Shown in pieces: positions 1-11,550 of a stretch of 64,000 nucleotides of DNA. The notes beneath the pieces were generated by a model. The model was given only the letters and a program-made list of their open reading frames with translations. It was not told the DNA's origin and made no database searches. Source of the stretch: Pieris napi (Eukaryota; Arthropoda; Insecta; Lepidoptera; Pieridae); assembly GCF_905475465.1 (NCBI RefSeq), contig NC_062245.1, positions 8,246,001 to 8,310,000 on the forward strand, read 5' to 3'. The stretch's first letter is position 1. Each line of letters opens with the position of its first letter. The position numbers and the translations under genes were made by a program.

Positions 1-180
1 TATGTATAATAACATCCATTAAATAGTGAAAAAATACTGTTATTTTTGAGGTTTCTAATGTGATGTCGTAAATAATTACATTTTTCCGCTTACATTGCAA
101 ACGCAGCGGAACCCTACGACATTTATCAAAATAATGTAATAAGTATTGTACACATTGAAAAGGTACATTTAGTATCAGCT

Positions 181-213
181 TTGTACCCGTGCGAAGTCGG
201 GGCGGGTCGCTAG
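181..213 (+). mobile_element. Helitron 3' terminus (partial)
   Basis: The segment ends with an ACCCG...CGGGT inverted pair (185-189 and 203-207) followed by CTAG (210-213) and a T at 214. Helitrons end in a short hairpin plus CTRR and insert between A and T, and other Helitrons in this window end the same way. The left end is not visible and may lie outside the window or be eroded. Confidence 0.6.
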
Positions 214-429
214 TCAAATATAAACTGATATCATATTTATGACGATTGACAACCAAATGATACTTGCGTCTTCCGTAGAGGAATTAGTGTAGGAGCTAGT
301 AATATGCTATAAAAAACGCTTTGAGTGCTAACAGGATGAAAGTGAACATAGGAAACAAGTAGTACACATAGGTATATAAGGCGCCGTGAACCAGAAGGTA
401 CTAGAGAAGGGGTAACTTAAAAGTACCCT

Positions 430-570
430 TAACCGAACATGCATCAGATGAAAGTGGATGACGCGAGAAAGGTATCTCAGTACCGTAGCAAGTGGAAATC
501 AATGGTGTCTGCCTACTCCATCGAAAAAAAGGCGTGATAATAAAAAAAAAGTGCGTGCGTACAAATTACA
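430..570 (+). pseudogene. LINE 3'-end relic, copy A (C-terminus of ORF2)
   Basis: An open stretch at 439-537 encodes a C-terminus containing VDDARKVSQYRSKWKSMVSA and ends with a stop at 535-537, followed by an A-rich run. A second copy of the same terminus lies at 35210-35340 and reads LDDARE...SKWRSVVSAYS in two frames. The shared protein end plus A-rich tail is what a 5'-truncated non-LTR retrotransposon leaves behind. The clade is not assigned. No upstream reverse transcriptase is present. Confidence 0.6.
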
Positions 571-572
571 CA

Positions 573-1550
573 TGTCAGAAGTGTAACTTCTTTGGCCAAC
601 TAATTTTTAACTCTTGTTTATATTTATACAAGTCTAAAACTTTAGATTTCCAAGACTTAGAGGGAGGGAAAAAGGAAGATATGTTAGGCATTTCATGAAT
701 TTAATTGTTATTAAAATATTAAGTGTCGAAAATTAATACAAATAAGCAATTTAATTTTTAAATTTATTTCCTCAATAACAAAAACACGTGGCATTTGAAT
801 TTACAATTCGTCATTTGACATTTCAATAAATTATTTTGCATAAAATATAAAATACTAATATTTCATAAATTCTCTTTACGAAATTTTAATTTTAATTATA
901 GAATTTCCTATAAGGTAATTCGCCCTTCTCACTCTCTCAATCGGTCTCAATCGCTCTCTCTCTTTTCTTCAACAAAAACGCTGCACATCTTCGTGACGTT
1001 CCGTTGAATTTTTACCCTCATGCGCCTAAAGAAGTTTCACTTCAAAAAACTTTCTAGTGGAGAGAGTTTCTTTATAGTAACGTTAAGTACCCACTAAACT
1101 CAATTCACACCTGTTTTCCTCATTTGCTTAGAACAATGGGCTTGTTTTAACGTTATCAGGTGCAATGACCCCTGATGCACATTAGAATTGCAATTTACCT
1201 ATATAAACTATTGGTCATTGTAATATTGTGAAATTAATCTTGCAAAATTGGCTATAATTCACTCATAGAAATTGATATTTAAGGTTTTAAATGAGTGAAG
1301 TGCTGCCCATATTTACAATCCAATCCTGCAAGTGTGTCTTTTAACGAATTAAGCTCAATACGGAAAATATTGATCCGAAAGCAAAGCCGTTTGATATTTA
1401 TACTTCTGTCGTGTGACCTAAGCTTAACACACTTTAAAATATGATAACTTCTTGTTTCTTTAACAGTGTATATTGTAATGATTACTACGCGCTATTGTCT
1501 AGTTCTACCGTGAGTTATAATAGTGTAACTTGTGTGTATATTGAGAAGAT
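573..1550. other. Unassigned AT-rich spacer
   Basis: No gene is recognised. A CT-rich tract (about 928-968, CTCTCTC motifs, potential GAGA-factor sites on the other strand) is followed by a less AT-rich stretch to about 1045 that resembles a repeat end. I cannot classify it. Confidence 0.4.
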
Positions 1551-1905
1551 TTGGCCTAGTGGCTTCAGCGTGTGACCATCATTCCTGAGGTCGTTGTTTG
1601 ATCCCCGGCTGTTCATCATGGGCTTTTTGTCTATGTGCGCATTTTACACTCGCTTGTGTTGTGACAGAAAACATCGTGATGAAACTGGCATGTCTTAAAC
1701 CCAAAAAGTCAAGGGCCTGTGTCAGGTATACACTTGCCTATTAGAAAGAATTGTCATAATAAAAACTTTATTCATGACATATAGGTTGTGGCAAAATTAA
1801 TATATAGCTAGTCCCCACAATAGGGAGTCCCTGTGTTGTGGGTACACATGAAACAGATACATAAAAATCTGAAGCTCACACCTAAACGATTGTAGGCCCA
1901 CTATT
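1551..1905 (+). mobile_element. tRNA-derived SINE, interrupted copy
   Basis: The head shows a box A-like TGGCCTAGTGGC (start about 1552) and a box B-like region ending GATCCCCGGC near 1600. The body then follows the family order: 'ctatgtgcgcattt', 'gtgacagaaaacatcgtgat', 'cccaaaaagtc' and 'cttgcctattagaaa'. The expected tail (catgaaacagatac ... cacacctaaa..ttgtagg) resumes only at about 1849, because about 100 bp of foreign DNA interrupts the element. Related copies lie at 33614, 42502, 47938 and 60961. Confidence 0.85.
1748..1848 (-). mobile_element. Retroelement 3' tail nested in the SINE
   Basis: This segment is absent from the other SINE copies. Read on the minus strand it ends ATGAATAAAGTTTTTATTAT, a polyadenylation-type AATAAA followed by a T/A-rich end, which fits a very short 5'-truncated retrotransposon insertion. 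No target-site duplication could be established by eye. Confidence 0.45.
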
Positions 1906-3094
1906 GTTAGTGTAAGTATAATAATTCATTTTCGTAACCCATGAACCAATTTGATTATTCGCAACGTATTGCAATTAGATTTCGATAAGTAACCAGGTCC
2001 AGCAATTCACTCCGTCTACGTCCAACATCCATACTTGATCACAATTCAAACACGAATCAAAAAGATTTAAAAAATTACAGTCGCCGTCCTTCTGATTAGG
2101 AACGTACAAAGGAGCTGATAATTAAATCGGACATCACACTCACATTCACTCGATTATAAATCGAATTCGCCTCGACGCAGAATCGATATTAACCTATAAG
2201 TTATGCGAGCGATTGCGATTTAGCGAAGTGAGGACAGAAAAGCTGTGGAGTTATGTTTAGTTAATTTTATATTTAATTAGTTTATTGTTTTTTGTATTCT
2301 ATGATACAAAGTTGGATTCGTTTATTAAGGAGTATTAACGCAACACTCGCTATGTTAATAAATTATATTTAAGGCAATTTTTTACCAGTAAGAGATAGTC
2401 CCCCATCATAGTTTAATACCTTCAAACGTTAAAGAATGTTGAAATCGCCACTCCACGCCGTTCAATGTCCTGACACAGGAGGCACCTGAATTTTCTTTTT
2501 TCCTTCATTCCGAAATGAAGTAGCCGTACGGAAGTGGACAGGCGATGACCACCTAACCCCCACCCGCCGGCTTTAATTAAAGGCTAGTAAGGTTTTAACA
2601 CGTCTCTGCTCCACCTTTGACGGGGTCTTGTCTTTTCGAGAGCTTTTTTTAAGCTTGAATTACGAGATTAAGAGGAAAGGGTTCGCTTTGATTTGGATGT
2701 CTGTGCGGACTTAAAGATTGCTCAAGTGACAGAATACACCTTTTTCCTGTATATTGGGAAGATTTCTTATATAACAAAGTGTATATTTATTATTAGCTAT
2801 TCAAATAACGCTGCCAGTATCTTCGGAACCTTATCTAAAGGGACTCCTTTTAATAATATATATTTTAGTTTATATTTTAACATTAGTAATAAAAAACAAT
2901 GTTTTTGTTATATTTATTTATGTTTCACATTTTTAATACCTTAGTAGATATGCATATTATAATAAATATTTATTATACTTCGGGAACTATACATTATAAT
3001 TGTAAATAATATCAAGAAATATTAACACTAATATGGAAGATTATCTGTCTTAAACTGTTTTAATTAAGGTACTTCTTCGTCTCTTTCTATAGAA
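1906..3094. other. Spacer without recognisable features
   Basis: AT-rich sequence with one less AT-rich patch (about 2440-2600, including the CCCCCACCCGCCGGC string). The open frame at 2693-2944 has low-complexity, AT-driven composition and no family resemblance, so it is not called as a gene. Confidence 0.4.
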
Positions 3095-3295
3095 TTGTGT
3101 TTAACGCGCAGAGGCGATGAGAACTTAGAGAAACTAATCGTGGTTGGTAACACAGTAGGCAAAAGATCATGTGGCCGTTCACCAACCATATGGCCGGATC
3201 AAGTGATAGACTCGTCATCGTCAAAACTGAACACCTGCTCAGACATGAGCTACCGACTGAAGAGAGAGAGAGAGAGAGAGTTTATGCTAAGATGA
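3095..3295 (+). pseudogene. LINE ORF2 C-terminal fragment
   Basis: The frame encodes ENLEKLIVVGNTVGKRSCGR followed by SPTIWPDQV. This matches the pattern EKLI..G...G.RSRGR.P.RW.DQ seen just before the end of non-LTR retrotransposon ORF2 proteins. The invariant R and W positions are partly changed (CGR, IWPDQ), and the frame runs into a (GA)n microsatellite. It is a dead fragment of a different element from the intact one at 27.5-31.4 kb. About 67 codons are open and no endonuclease or RT core is present. Confidence 0.6.
3259..3280. repeat. (GA)11 microsatellite
   Basis: Eleven uninterrupted GA dinucleotides inside the LINE fragment. It may act as a GAGA-factor site but is most simply a simple-sequence expansion. 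Confidence 0.9.
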
Positions 3296-3396
3296 AAGGA
3301 GACGGATTTTTCATTTAAATTACATATTTGTTGAATAAAATTCGAAATGGCGTTTACAGAAATACTATAGCTTTTTTCAAGAAATTTAAAATGTAT

Positions 3397-3417
3397 AATT
3401 TTTTGTTTCAGGTAAGC
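3397..3417 (+). promoter_or_regulatory. Candidate recursive splice site (ratchet point) 1
   Basis: A pyrimidine tract (ttttttgtttcag, ending at 3411) abuts GTAAGC at 3412-3417. A 3' splice site directly joined to a strong 5' splice site is the arrangement of zero-length-exon ratchet points known from long insect introns such as Drosophila Ubx. The surrounding DNA is not part of a recognised repeat. What is seen is the motif; use as a splice site is inferred. Confidence 0.55.
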
Positions 3418-3476
3418 AATTCAGTATGACTAACTTAAATACATTAAATACAAAAGCAAGCCGAAGAAAAGCGCAG
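3412..3476 (+). other. Candidate 65-nt exon behind ratchet point 1
   Basis: It is bounded by the acceptor at 3411 and by a donor CAG|GTAAGG at 3476|3477. One of three frames is open throughout, includes an ATG at 3426 and reads MTNLNTLNTKASRRKAQ up to the donor; the other two frames contain stops. This is the layout of an RS-exon, where the reconstituted donor at the exon start competes with the downstream donor. It could equally be a small coding or alternative first exon. The peptide is not recognised. Confidence 0.35.
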
Positions 3477-3941
3477 GTAAGGTAAGGTATAGATAATTTA
3501 ATGTTTAATGTAACCAATACTATAAAATTTAAATAACATCGGACGCCATTTTTAACTAAACAAATAGCACTAGAACATAAATTGGTAACTTAACAAGATA
3601 TACACTGTACTGTTTAAGAAATCTCTTTATTTTCGAGATCTCTGACCTGCGCCTACGCACGCATATTGTCATTTACAATGTTCTATATGACAAGCTTAAG
3701 CGATCATAAGTCTTGTTATTTAGGAAATATTTCTTGCGTAAAAAGTCGATGGCTGGACTTATTGACGGTTAACTAGTGTGCGTAATTTTAAACTTAAAAT
3801 CGGCTATGTAGGACATTTATTCTATAAATAAAGCCTATAATAAATTTATTTTACAAAAGAAATAGTGTATGTATATATTATTACATATACACTTGGACGA
3901 TGAGGCAGAATACGAAATTCCACTCGTATCACCTCGATGCG
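3477..3941. other. Spacer
   Basis: AT-rich, with no feature identified beyond the repeated GTAAG motif directly behind the candidate donor. Confidence 0.35.
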
Positions 3942-4169
3942 TCTTTCCACAACCGAGCGTTTTAAGACAGTTTTTGCCGCGCACCACTATGTGGAACCAG
4001 CAGCCCACTGAATTATTTCCGAACCGACTTCGACTTAGGGTTCTTCAAGAAAAGAGCGTATCAATTCTTAAAAGGCCGCCAATGCACTCGCGAGCCCTCT
4101 GGCGTTGTGTAGCCATGGGCGTATGGGGTATCACTTAACATCAGATGAGCCTCTTGTTCTAAAAAAAAT
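3942..4169 (+). repeat. Lepidopteran interspersed repeat, family A, copy 1
   Basis: It carries the family blocks in order: 'gagcgttttaagacag', 'gcgcaccactatgtgga', 'tatttccgaaccgacttcga', 'cttaaaaggccg', 'cactcgcgagccctctggcg', 'cacttaacatcagatgagcc', then an A-rich end at 4158-4169. The open frame at 3869-4138 is produced by this repeat and is not a gene. The class (SINE or other non-autonomous element) is not certain. Confidence 0.8.
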
Positions 4170-4911
4170 ACATAGTCATCGTTTTTTATGGATTAACGAA
4201 GCCACTATAATGGAAGTTGTATATTACGAAACAAATTAGCATTAACATAGTTTATGTTATATATCTTAACCGCTCCTCTTATAACAAAATAGAAGATATA
4301 AAACAACAATTTTATATTCATCCAGTAACGAATGCTTTGAAACGGACATGTTTATTTCATTTTGAATAGCATTGACGATTTTTATCGGTTATTCATTAAA
4401 ATGTCCGATTTTCTCATTTGTGTCTGTTTGTTCTGGGAGCTTATGGGCTATTTAAATAAATTATTTGATTTTAAATGTTATAACTTTAGATTATTCGTCT
4501 AGACTTTAAATGTAATAAACAAACAGTATACATTTGGAAATAATATTTTCTAATACGTAAATTCATACTTTAATTCTTATATAACATGAAAACTAAAGGA
4601 CAATTTTGATTACGCCCTTAATCAATAAATCGTTATTATGCTGGAATATATCATATTATAATGAGACATTGGCTAATTATCAGTGCATTGCCGCCCCGCT
4701 GAGATACCTGACGCAGATATTAACTTGTCAAGAAGTAATCGATGCTATGATATGCGATACAGCCGTAATGATGGCCTTTCTCTTAAAGTTTATGAGGGGT
4801 ACTCTTTCACCTGTTACAGTCAACTATCTATGTTTAGAGCTCTGTGCTGAAACTTTTGTTGTGCAAAGAGCATTATTCTTTGTGTCATTTCGTAATGATA
4901 TTTACTAATGA
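4170..4911. other. Spacer without recognisable gene
   Basis: AT-rich DNA. An open frame at 4606-4908 (100 codons) begins with a TTG-preceded ATG, has no domain I can recognise, and runs up to a SINE-like relic. I treat it as chance. Confidence 0.35.
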
Positions 4912-4985
4912 AGAGGCTTGGTTAGTGGCGCATACATACGCATTATTTGTCCGTACTTTAAGGTCCCACATTCGATCCCCGGATA
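4912..4985 (+). mobile_element. SINE tRNA-like head, degraded
   Basis: A 'ggcttggttagtggcg' box A-like block and 'cattcgatccccgg' box B-like block are spaced as in the SINE heads elsewhere in the window. The body is not recognisable downstream, so only a relic of the head is claimed. Confidence 0.45.
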
Positions 4986-5079
4986 ATTGTTTAGAGTAAT
5001 AAAATGCCTCCATGATAAAAATTGGACACTGAAACTTGTTGTGAATATAAGTTAAATCGATCACTCCAACGTCCGTTGT

Positions 5080-5291
5080 TCCACAACTGAGCGATTTTAA
5101 GGCAGTTTTTGCACACCACCACAATGTGGAAGTAGCTAGCCACTGAAGTATTTCCGAACCTATTCGACTTAGGGTCCTTCAAACAAATACCGTACCTATT
5201 ACTATACTTGCGAGCCCTTCGAATTGAGAGTGTCCATAGGCGACAGTATTACTTAACATCAGATGAGTCTCCCGTTAGTTCAATAAAAAAA
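5080..5291 (+). repeat. Interspersed repeat, family A, copy 2
   Basis: It shares 'gagcgattttaaggcagttt', 'caatgtggaag', 'tatttccgaac..attcgactt', 'gggtccttcaa' and 'acttaacatcagatgag' with the other copies, with more substitutions, and ends in an A run at 5284-5291. Confidence 0.75.
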
Positions 5292-8073
5292 TCACTTTGT
5301 TCCTACATTGACTTCTTTTATGTCGTTGGTGCCCATGACTGACGTGCTCAAACTACCAATTGTTCTAGAAGATTGTTTGGAAGGCTGCAATGGGTGTGTG
5401 GTAGCGATGTATTATCGAGCTGAAGCTCCATGTAAATGATTATGACATATCTCTAGATACTAAGGAGCCTCACAACATGTATGTGACGTAAAAGCACAAG
5501 ATCAAGTGACAAGCGATGAGCGGGTCAAATTTGGTTCATATAAAATTGACATTCATAATGATAGTGACAAAGATTTCCTTATAAGTGTGTATAAAGTGAT
5601 ATACTTAAATAGTAATATGTATTTATATTTACCATCACATTACTAGCTAGCCGCCGCAATCATTCGGTCGTAGCACGATGTTCTATAGCCAAAACCTTTT
5701 TTGGATAGACTTTTAAATGCAAATATTTTTTTTGTTAAACATATGGTGTCGTGGATTTTTATGTAGATACATATTAATATCTTCTATAAAACTGTAGTAC
5801 ATCACTTTGCTCTATTGTCAATAGTTTCTGCAGCGGACGTGATTTTGGATTTTTTATTAGTTATTTTCACACCTCGGGTTACACTTTATTTTATCCAGAA
5901 CCAAATTTTTTTAGAAAATTTTCTCTAGCCTATATTCATAAGGTATAACGGAGAGTTCTAATGGTTATAGAATTTTGCAAATAAGCCCTGTATTTTGTAA
6001 ACAAGCAAATTAATCTCTTTCTAATATTAGTGTAGATTATAATTCTAATTTCGGATAAATATTTTCTTAAACATATAGATTTTCTATAATAAAGCTTATT
6101 TTATGAATAATATTCGGTCTATGTATGATAGAGCCTTCATTTAATTACAAAGTGTAGCAGCGCGTTGGCTTTCTTACATGTCTACATTATAACTATGACT
6201 ATTGTAAGTGACTTATGGTAAAATGTCCCATGGTGTACATTATGCCGAGTTTGTACAATTTGACACTCGTGGAACCACTGGTACTCAGGGCTACACATTA
6301 CACGTACAACAATATTTTTACTGTATAATATTATGTAAAATATTTGAACAGAAATTGTTTCATTCGGCAATCGTGGCAAGTTCCTTGTTAATTATAACCC
6401 TATTTTTGACAAAATAGAACAAAATAGAGACTGAAAGTAGTGTTATTGGATACTTTCTTATATTAAATATCCTTGTTAGTAAATTAGGTAAGACCTCAAT
6501 TATTTATTAGTCTCAGTGAAGAGACAATGTACCTATATAAAAAAAATGACATATTTATTCTAAGGGACTAATCGCACTAAACTTGTAACTTATACCAAAG
6601 CCAAGACGAAGACAATTGTCACGTCAAAGACAGAATCTTGCCCGGCCACAAATCACGAGCCGGTCAAATGGTCCGGTTCATTGGTTTACCCGTTCTGTGC
6701 CGGATTGCTTTGTAATTACTGCTGTATCTGGTTAAACGCTGCTGCAAATCGTCACTCGTATGATGGGATATCTTTTCCAAAAAAATCAATTACATCAAAA
6801 TGTATTATATTTAAAATAAATTCTGCCATATAGTTAATAAGATAGTCAAACTATCTATGAACTCCCAAAACGGATAAAAATTATGCTAGCCGAATTGGAT
6901 TTCGATTGTACAGAGGGCCTTAGCATTACTCTGACCAACCACACACTCATTCATTCACGCATAAGGTCTGATACGAAATTTGTTTCATTAGATGTAACAC
7001 TAAGCCAGCCTAATTTTTCTTAAATGTGTTAAACAGGCACAGAATAATGGTAATCTAGTTAATCACGGGGGCTCTCGTTTTGGGACTAGCGTTAGATCAT
7101 TTTGTCATAACCATATTTCAGTTATTAAAGTTTATTGGTTTATCACTCACACTTTTTAGCACTCTCTTATTGTATGGCTGTAACATTATTACTTATTAAA
7201 AAAGGACTAGACTGAGATGTATTTTCATCAGCATTCATGGGTTGACGGTTGTTTTTACTTAATATTTAAAATACTCACACACTTACACACACCACAACCA
7301 ATAAATAATTAATAAATTGTCCTGATTTTTTATGAGTAATTCTTCGTTTATATGATGTAATCTGTTTTGGCTATTTTTTTTTTATTTAAAAATTGTAAGT
7401 TTTATCTTTAAAAAAAGTGGATTTTCAATAAACTGCTTAATAAATAAATATTTAAACCAATTTTAACGCGAATATAGAAAATCTACAGATTATACATAAT
7501 ATAAAAAAAAAACACTTAACAATATACAAAGCCAAAACACATTGTTAAAGAAAATATACGAAACAGAAAACACAAGTCAATCAGTACATGAATAGATAAA
7601 AAAAAATAAAACTGAAATTAAACATTAATCAAACTACAACTTAAAAAAATTACTGCTGCTAAATAAAGTCAAAGTCCTCCCGTTTCCTAAAATATATCGT
7701 CACACCCTCTTTGGTAAGGTGGAAAATGTCACCATAATTTGTATTGTAGTTAGCGAATTATACGGATGAAGTACATGAAACTACTAAACAAAAGCTTATA
7801 CTTGAATCGTCATGGATTTAATCAGATAAAATCCATGGATAGTTTTCGCATCGCTTGACTAATTGCTCTTAAATCCGATCTGACTCCAGTGGTGTGAGAT
7901 GCATGCGATTATGCACTGAGATGTCATGGATCAATTGATCATCAAAACTTTTTTATGGGACTATTTTTGCCAGCTCTTTCGGCTGTTAATCAAAACTCAA
8001 ATGTTTTAGTATAAGTTTGCATTACGACATTTATACAATGTGTATGTGTTTTATGAAAGAAATCTATATGTGA
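5292..8073. other. Long spacer
   Basis: No gene or repeat is identified over about 2.8 kb. The short ORFs on both strands at 6182-6417 overlap each other and look like chance. A moderately GC-richer patch at about 6630-6730 has no motif I can name. Confidence 0.35.
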
Positions 8074-8081
8074 TGACGTCA
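8074..8081. promoter_or_regulatory. CRE palindrome TGACGTCA
   Basis: A perfect 8-bp CREB/ATF-type palindrome. Single occurrences are expected by chance about once in a window this size, so functional weight is low unless accessible chromatin is shown. Confidence 0.3.
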
Positions 8082-8112
8082 GATAAGTTATCTTTGTGAC
8101 AATGACCTGATT

Positions 8113-8279
8113 GTACGTGTTCCGGTCCGGTGGTGGAGAGGCTGGCTATCTGTCACTCAGGTCTCCTGTTACAGAGACCAGTCTCTCACATAAACTTCCT
8201 AATTTTGTCATCTTAGTTTAATCATAATACCGTTGGATGTATATGTGAGAGAAGAAATAAAGATTATTATTATTATTAT
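8113..8279 (+). mobile_element. Retroelement 3' end with (ATT)n tail
   Basis: A GC-richer segment contains a 'ggtctcctgttacagagacc' stem-loop, an AATAAA at 8256-8261 and an (ATT)n tail at 8263-8279. Short tandem-repeat tails are typical of CR1/L2 and RTE-type LINEs and of SINEs that use them. No coding remnant was seen upstream. Confidence 0.5.
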
Positions 8280-9255
8280 CTGAAAATATATTTTTCTTTT
8301 TATCGTATTAGTGCAGTTGCTTTTGTTTTCTTACCTATATACAACGTTTATTTATCCCTCTATAAAAACATAATATGTAACATTTATTATCCAAACAATG
8401 ACTCCATCCAATAATTTTAAGTATTTCGTACCACGGGCACTATTTCTTCCTGGTTTCTTCTAATAGAATTAAAAGTTAAACTAAAAAAACTTAAAATTAA
8501 AAGCTTGTATCTCTTCGGGCGTATAAAGCTTAGTCCCTCAGCAGTCGTTGCAACTTGCACAGAGGAGGACAGAAGACTGTGCCAGAGAGAGAGGGAAACA
8601 TTGCAGTCGTCATAACTTCACCGCGCGGAATAATAAAGATAAACCCAAGTAGGTTTATTGTTAGAGTTTTTAGACTTAAGAATTTTTACGTTTATACTCT
8701 TTGAAGGTTTCTTTGTCTTACGATAGATGTTAAATTTTTCTTTTATTTTACGGGAATTTTCCTTACCCAAGATTCGATGCTTAAAACTACTACGTTGTTT
8801 CACATTGACGTTTCGTGTCGAACACGTACCGTTTGATTTACGTCAATTATACGAAAGTACTGTAATTTATTTATAATTACAGGAAATGCAAAACAGATAC
8901 TTAAATTAGGAGATATTAACTATGGTTAATGGCCCAAACCACTTAAATTTAACAACCATTTATATTCATCCTAAACCAATCACAAATATGCCGCAAGGAA
9001 ATTGTTGATTTGGGATATTATACACACTCATGGAGTGAGTAATAATATTAAGGGACCTGTCTCTATTCTGTAAAAATAATACAGGTTTCAATGATTTACT
9101 TAATTGACACCAGCACTTAAGAAGTATCCCGTTGATCCAAACCCAATGATAACCCCTTAGATGTAGTTAACGAAATTGGTAGTACTGGCGAACTTAGAAT
9201 GACGTGGTTTTTACAGAGAGATCATAATCGCTATCATTAATATTTTTATTGGTAA
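8280..9255. other. Spacer
   Basis: The small minus-strand frame at 8618-8803 is lysine- and asparagine-rich, as expected from AT-rich DNA, and has no recognisable domain. Nothing else is identified. Confidence 0.35.
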
Positions 9256-9739
9256 CTAGCGGACCCGACAGACGTTGTCCTGTCTTAACTATGAATATTG
9301 ATTTTAAATTGGTATAATTAATTAAAAAATATTTCAGAAACAAAGTGTTTATTATTCTAATGCTTTATGTTTTACAACAATCTTTGTTTGTTTTTCTGGC
9401 TCGCATATTATAATATTATCTATATAATAACTCCGATCGAAGCATTTATTTTAAACGATATTCATTTTTCTTACATCCTCTTTGACGATATTTGCAGCAC
9501 GCATTCTGTCAATGTTATGTCAAACGCCATAAGGTTACATCAAAAAGTTCGAATTACCATACGGTGGTTAAGTATTCTTAAATTTTCTAATTTTCCGCGC
9601 AATTTTTTTCTTTTTTTCTTTTATAAGAACCTTCTCCAGACAATTACAAACACAACAAAAAAAATCAGACAAATCGGTCAAGCCGTTTTCATGTTATGTC
9701 GTGACAACGGAAATCGGGTTTCATTTTTATATATATAGA
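9256..9739 (-). mobile_element. Non-autonomous Helitron, complete
   Basis: On the minus strand the element starts with TC (9738-9739), then TATATATATAAAAATGAAAC, and ends with a GACAG/CTGTC hairpin, GGGTCCG and CTAG (9256-9259). The flanks are A on the 5' side (9740) and T on the 3' side (9255), exactly the AT insertion site of Helitrons. There is no Rep/helicase coding capacity, so it depends on an autonomous partner. The open frame at 9367-9738 lies inside it and is not a gene. Confidence 0.8.
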
Positions 9740-10284
9740 TGACAGCTCATGTGTTTTTCTCGTTTATGTGTCAATAGGGTCATCCACGGAAACTCAGCCT
9801 AGTTTATCTAAAAGAAAGAATGGAATTTGGCTATTGGACTGAAGAGCATTGAAAGCTCAGCTCGGGATAGCACCGGTACGCAGTCTTGTACCGGTACTAT
9901 CTGCACAATTACTTTATACTATCTCTCATCTTGTTGAGCAATGATTTGTTGTGATAAATCCTCCCAGTTATTCTCATAACTGTTTCACTATTAACGTTAG
10001 TCCAAGGCTTGTATACCTACACATAATTTTACAAATTTACCTAATAAATACATTGAATACGGTCCAAAGTTCGATAAAATAAATTTATTAACTGCGTGGC
10101 TCTTACAAAATCTAAAATACTTAAAGTATACAGTCTAAAAGCCTTTAAAACTTCTTTTAAATATTTTCCGCGATCATTTTCTTCTCCTTAAACATTAACG
10201 TAACATTTAATCATAATTAAAGAAGATAGAAGCTATGGCAATAGTTGAAACTTGGTTATATAAAGTAAGAGATATAATATTCAA
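9740..10284. other. Spacer
   Basis: No gene or repeat identified. Confidence 0.35.
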
Positions 10285-10325
10285 TCTGGGAGCTGGGCGG
10301 GCGGCGGAGGGCGGGCGGCGCAATG
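10285..10325. promoter_or_regulatory. GC-box cluster 1
   Basis: Repeated GGGCGGGCGGC and GGAGGGCGGGCGGCG blocks in otherwise AT-rich DNA, with a CACGTG E-box at 10333-10338. Sp1/KLF/Buttonhead-type factors bind such boxes. A similar block lies at 37107-37147. Function is inferred. Confidence 0.35.
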
Positions 10326-10667
10326 AACGGAGCACGTGTAATAAGACGGTCTTTATGGCAGTTGCGGAGTTGAATTAGATTCAAAAACGAAATTAGCTTT
10401 CCACTGACGCTCTGAGGATTTGATTAAACTTGCTAGGATCTGTTCATTTTTTAATGTGCAATGGTCGATATAAAACTTCCCACCACTACGCGGTCAGATA
10501 GCAGATAGTCTGTAAGAAGATATATTTATATATATACACAGGTTATGCTTTATGAGAAAAATAATGTTTACTGTAATTATTTAACTAGACGACTTTGCGA
10601 GTCACGTTAAATGTTCACATTTATATAGCTTTTTATCTGTAAATGACTTCATGATTAACTTTAGTAT

Positions 10668-10825
10668 TTCTGAAGCAATTCGACTTAGGGTCTTCAATAA
10701 AAGAGCATTCTTAAAAGGCCGACAACGCACTCGCGAGCCCACTGGCATTGAGAGTGTTCATGGGCGGCGTCACTTAACATCAGGTAAACCTCCTGCCCGA
10801 TTTCCCCATGTTCTATTAAAAATAG
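10668..10825 (+). repeat. Interspersed repeat, family A, copy 3 (5' truncated)
   Basis: It begins in the 'gaagcaattcgacttaggg' block and continues through 'cttaaaaggccgacaacgc', 'actcgcgagccc', 'ggcattgagagtgttcatgg' and 'cacttaacatcaggtaaacc'. The ORF at 10651-10890 is read through this copy. Confidence 0.85.
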
Positions 10826-10856
10826 CTACCCATAAGGTTTACTTCTCTCTGTTACT

Positions 10857-10912
10857 TTTATCACGGGTTGCCTGGAAGAGACGCATATAAGCGTCCCTCC
10901 TGTTGCAGTTAG
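10857..10912 (+). mobile_element. LINE 3'-end relic (family C), sense fragment
   Basis: The block 'gggttgcctggaagagacgc' followed by an inverted partner of 'cttataagcg' type is the plus-strand version of the repeat at 24152, 44999 and 49891. It is followed by T-rich and A-rich sequence. Only a short piece remains. Confidence 0.5.
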
Positions 10913-11550
10913 TTTTTATATTTAATATTTTTTTTATTATGTTTAACGTTTACTTGCATGCAAAGTGAGAAATAAATAATAAAAATGTACCTATGTCCGA
11001 CTCGAACTTTTCAGCATAGTAAAGGACTAAATTGGTCTATAGGTTTACTTATAAAACGTAAAATATAGCACCGCGTTTGCTACCAGGGTAACTGTTTACA
11101 CCCGAACATTTATTTACGTTTTGTTACATTTTTGGTTTAGAGTTTTTTAAAACCCGTTCAAAAATCTAAGATTCGTATTTGCCGTAGAAATTTGATTAAC
11201 TAATAGAACTCTTAATACAAAATAATTATTATTAATTTTAAAACAGATCTAATGGTCTATACTTAAACCATAGCGGGATAATAATCCTAGAAGATTTATA
11301 TACCTAGAAGTAAACTATCTAGAATATTGTTATTATCCGTCGCGTGTGGCAGACACATTCCCATGCTAATCAGAGATGCTGCGTCTGCAGCGCTTATGAA
11401 TGTCCCTTGAAGAATTTTCATATTATTTCACTGTTTTGACTTTGGATTTCATTTTTTAAATATTCCATTCCACAAACATAAAAATGCTCCATTGTAGATT
11501 ATTCAGATTGAAATAATAATGTAGTAATATTAAATAAATATACAAATAAA
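10913..11550. other. Spacer
   Basis: AT-rich. A less AT-rich patch at about 11335-11405 contains no motif I recognise. Confidence 0.35.

Noticed and set aside
3869..4138. 89-residue ORF
   Set aside because: Lies over an interspersed family A repeat; similar frames arise at other copies (10651, 46823, 52560).
4606..4908. 100-residue ORF
   Set aside because: No family resemblance and no expression signals; consistent with a chance open frame.
9367..9738. 123-residue ORF
   Set aside because: Sits inside a Helitron with clear termini, on the opposite strand to the element, with low-complexity composition.
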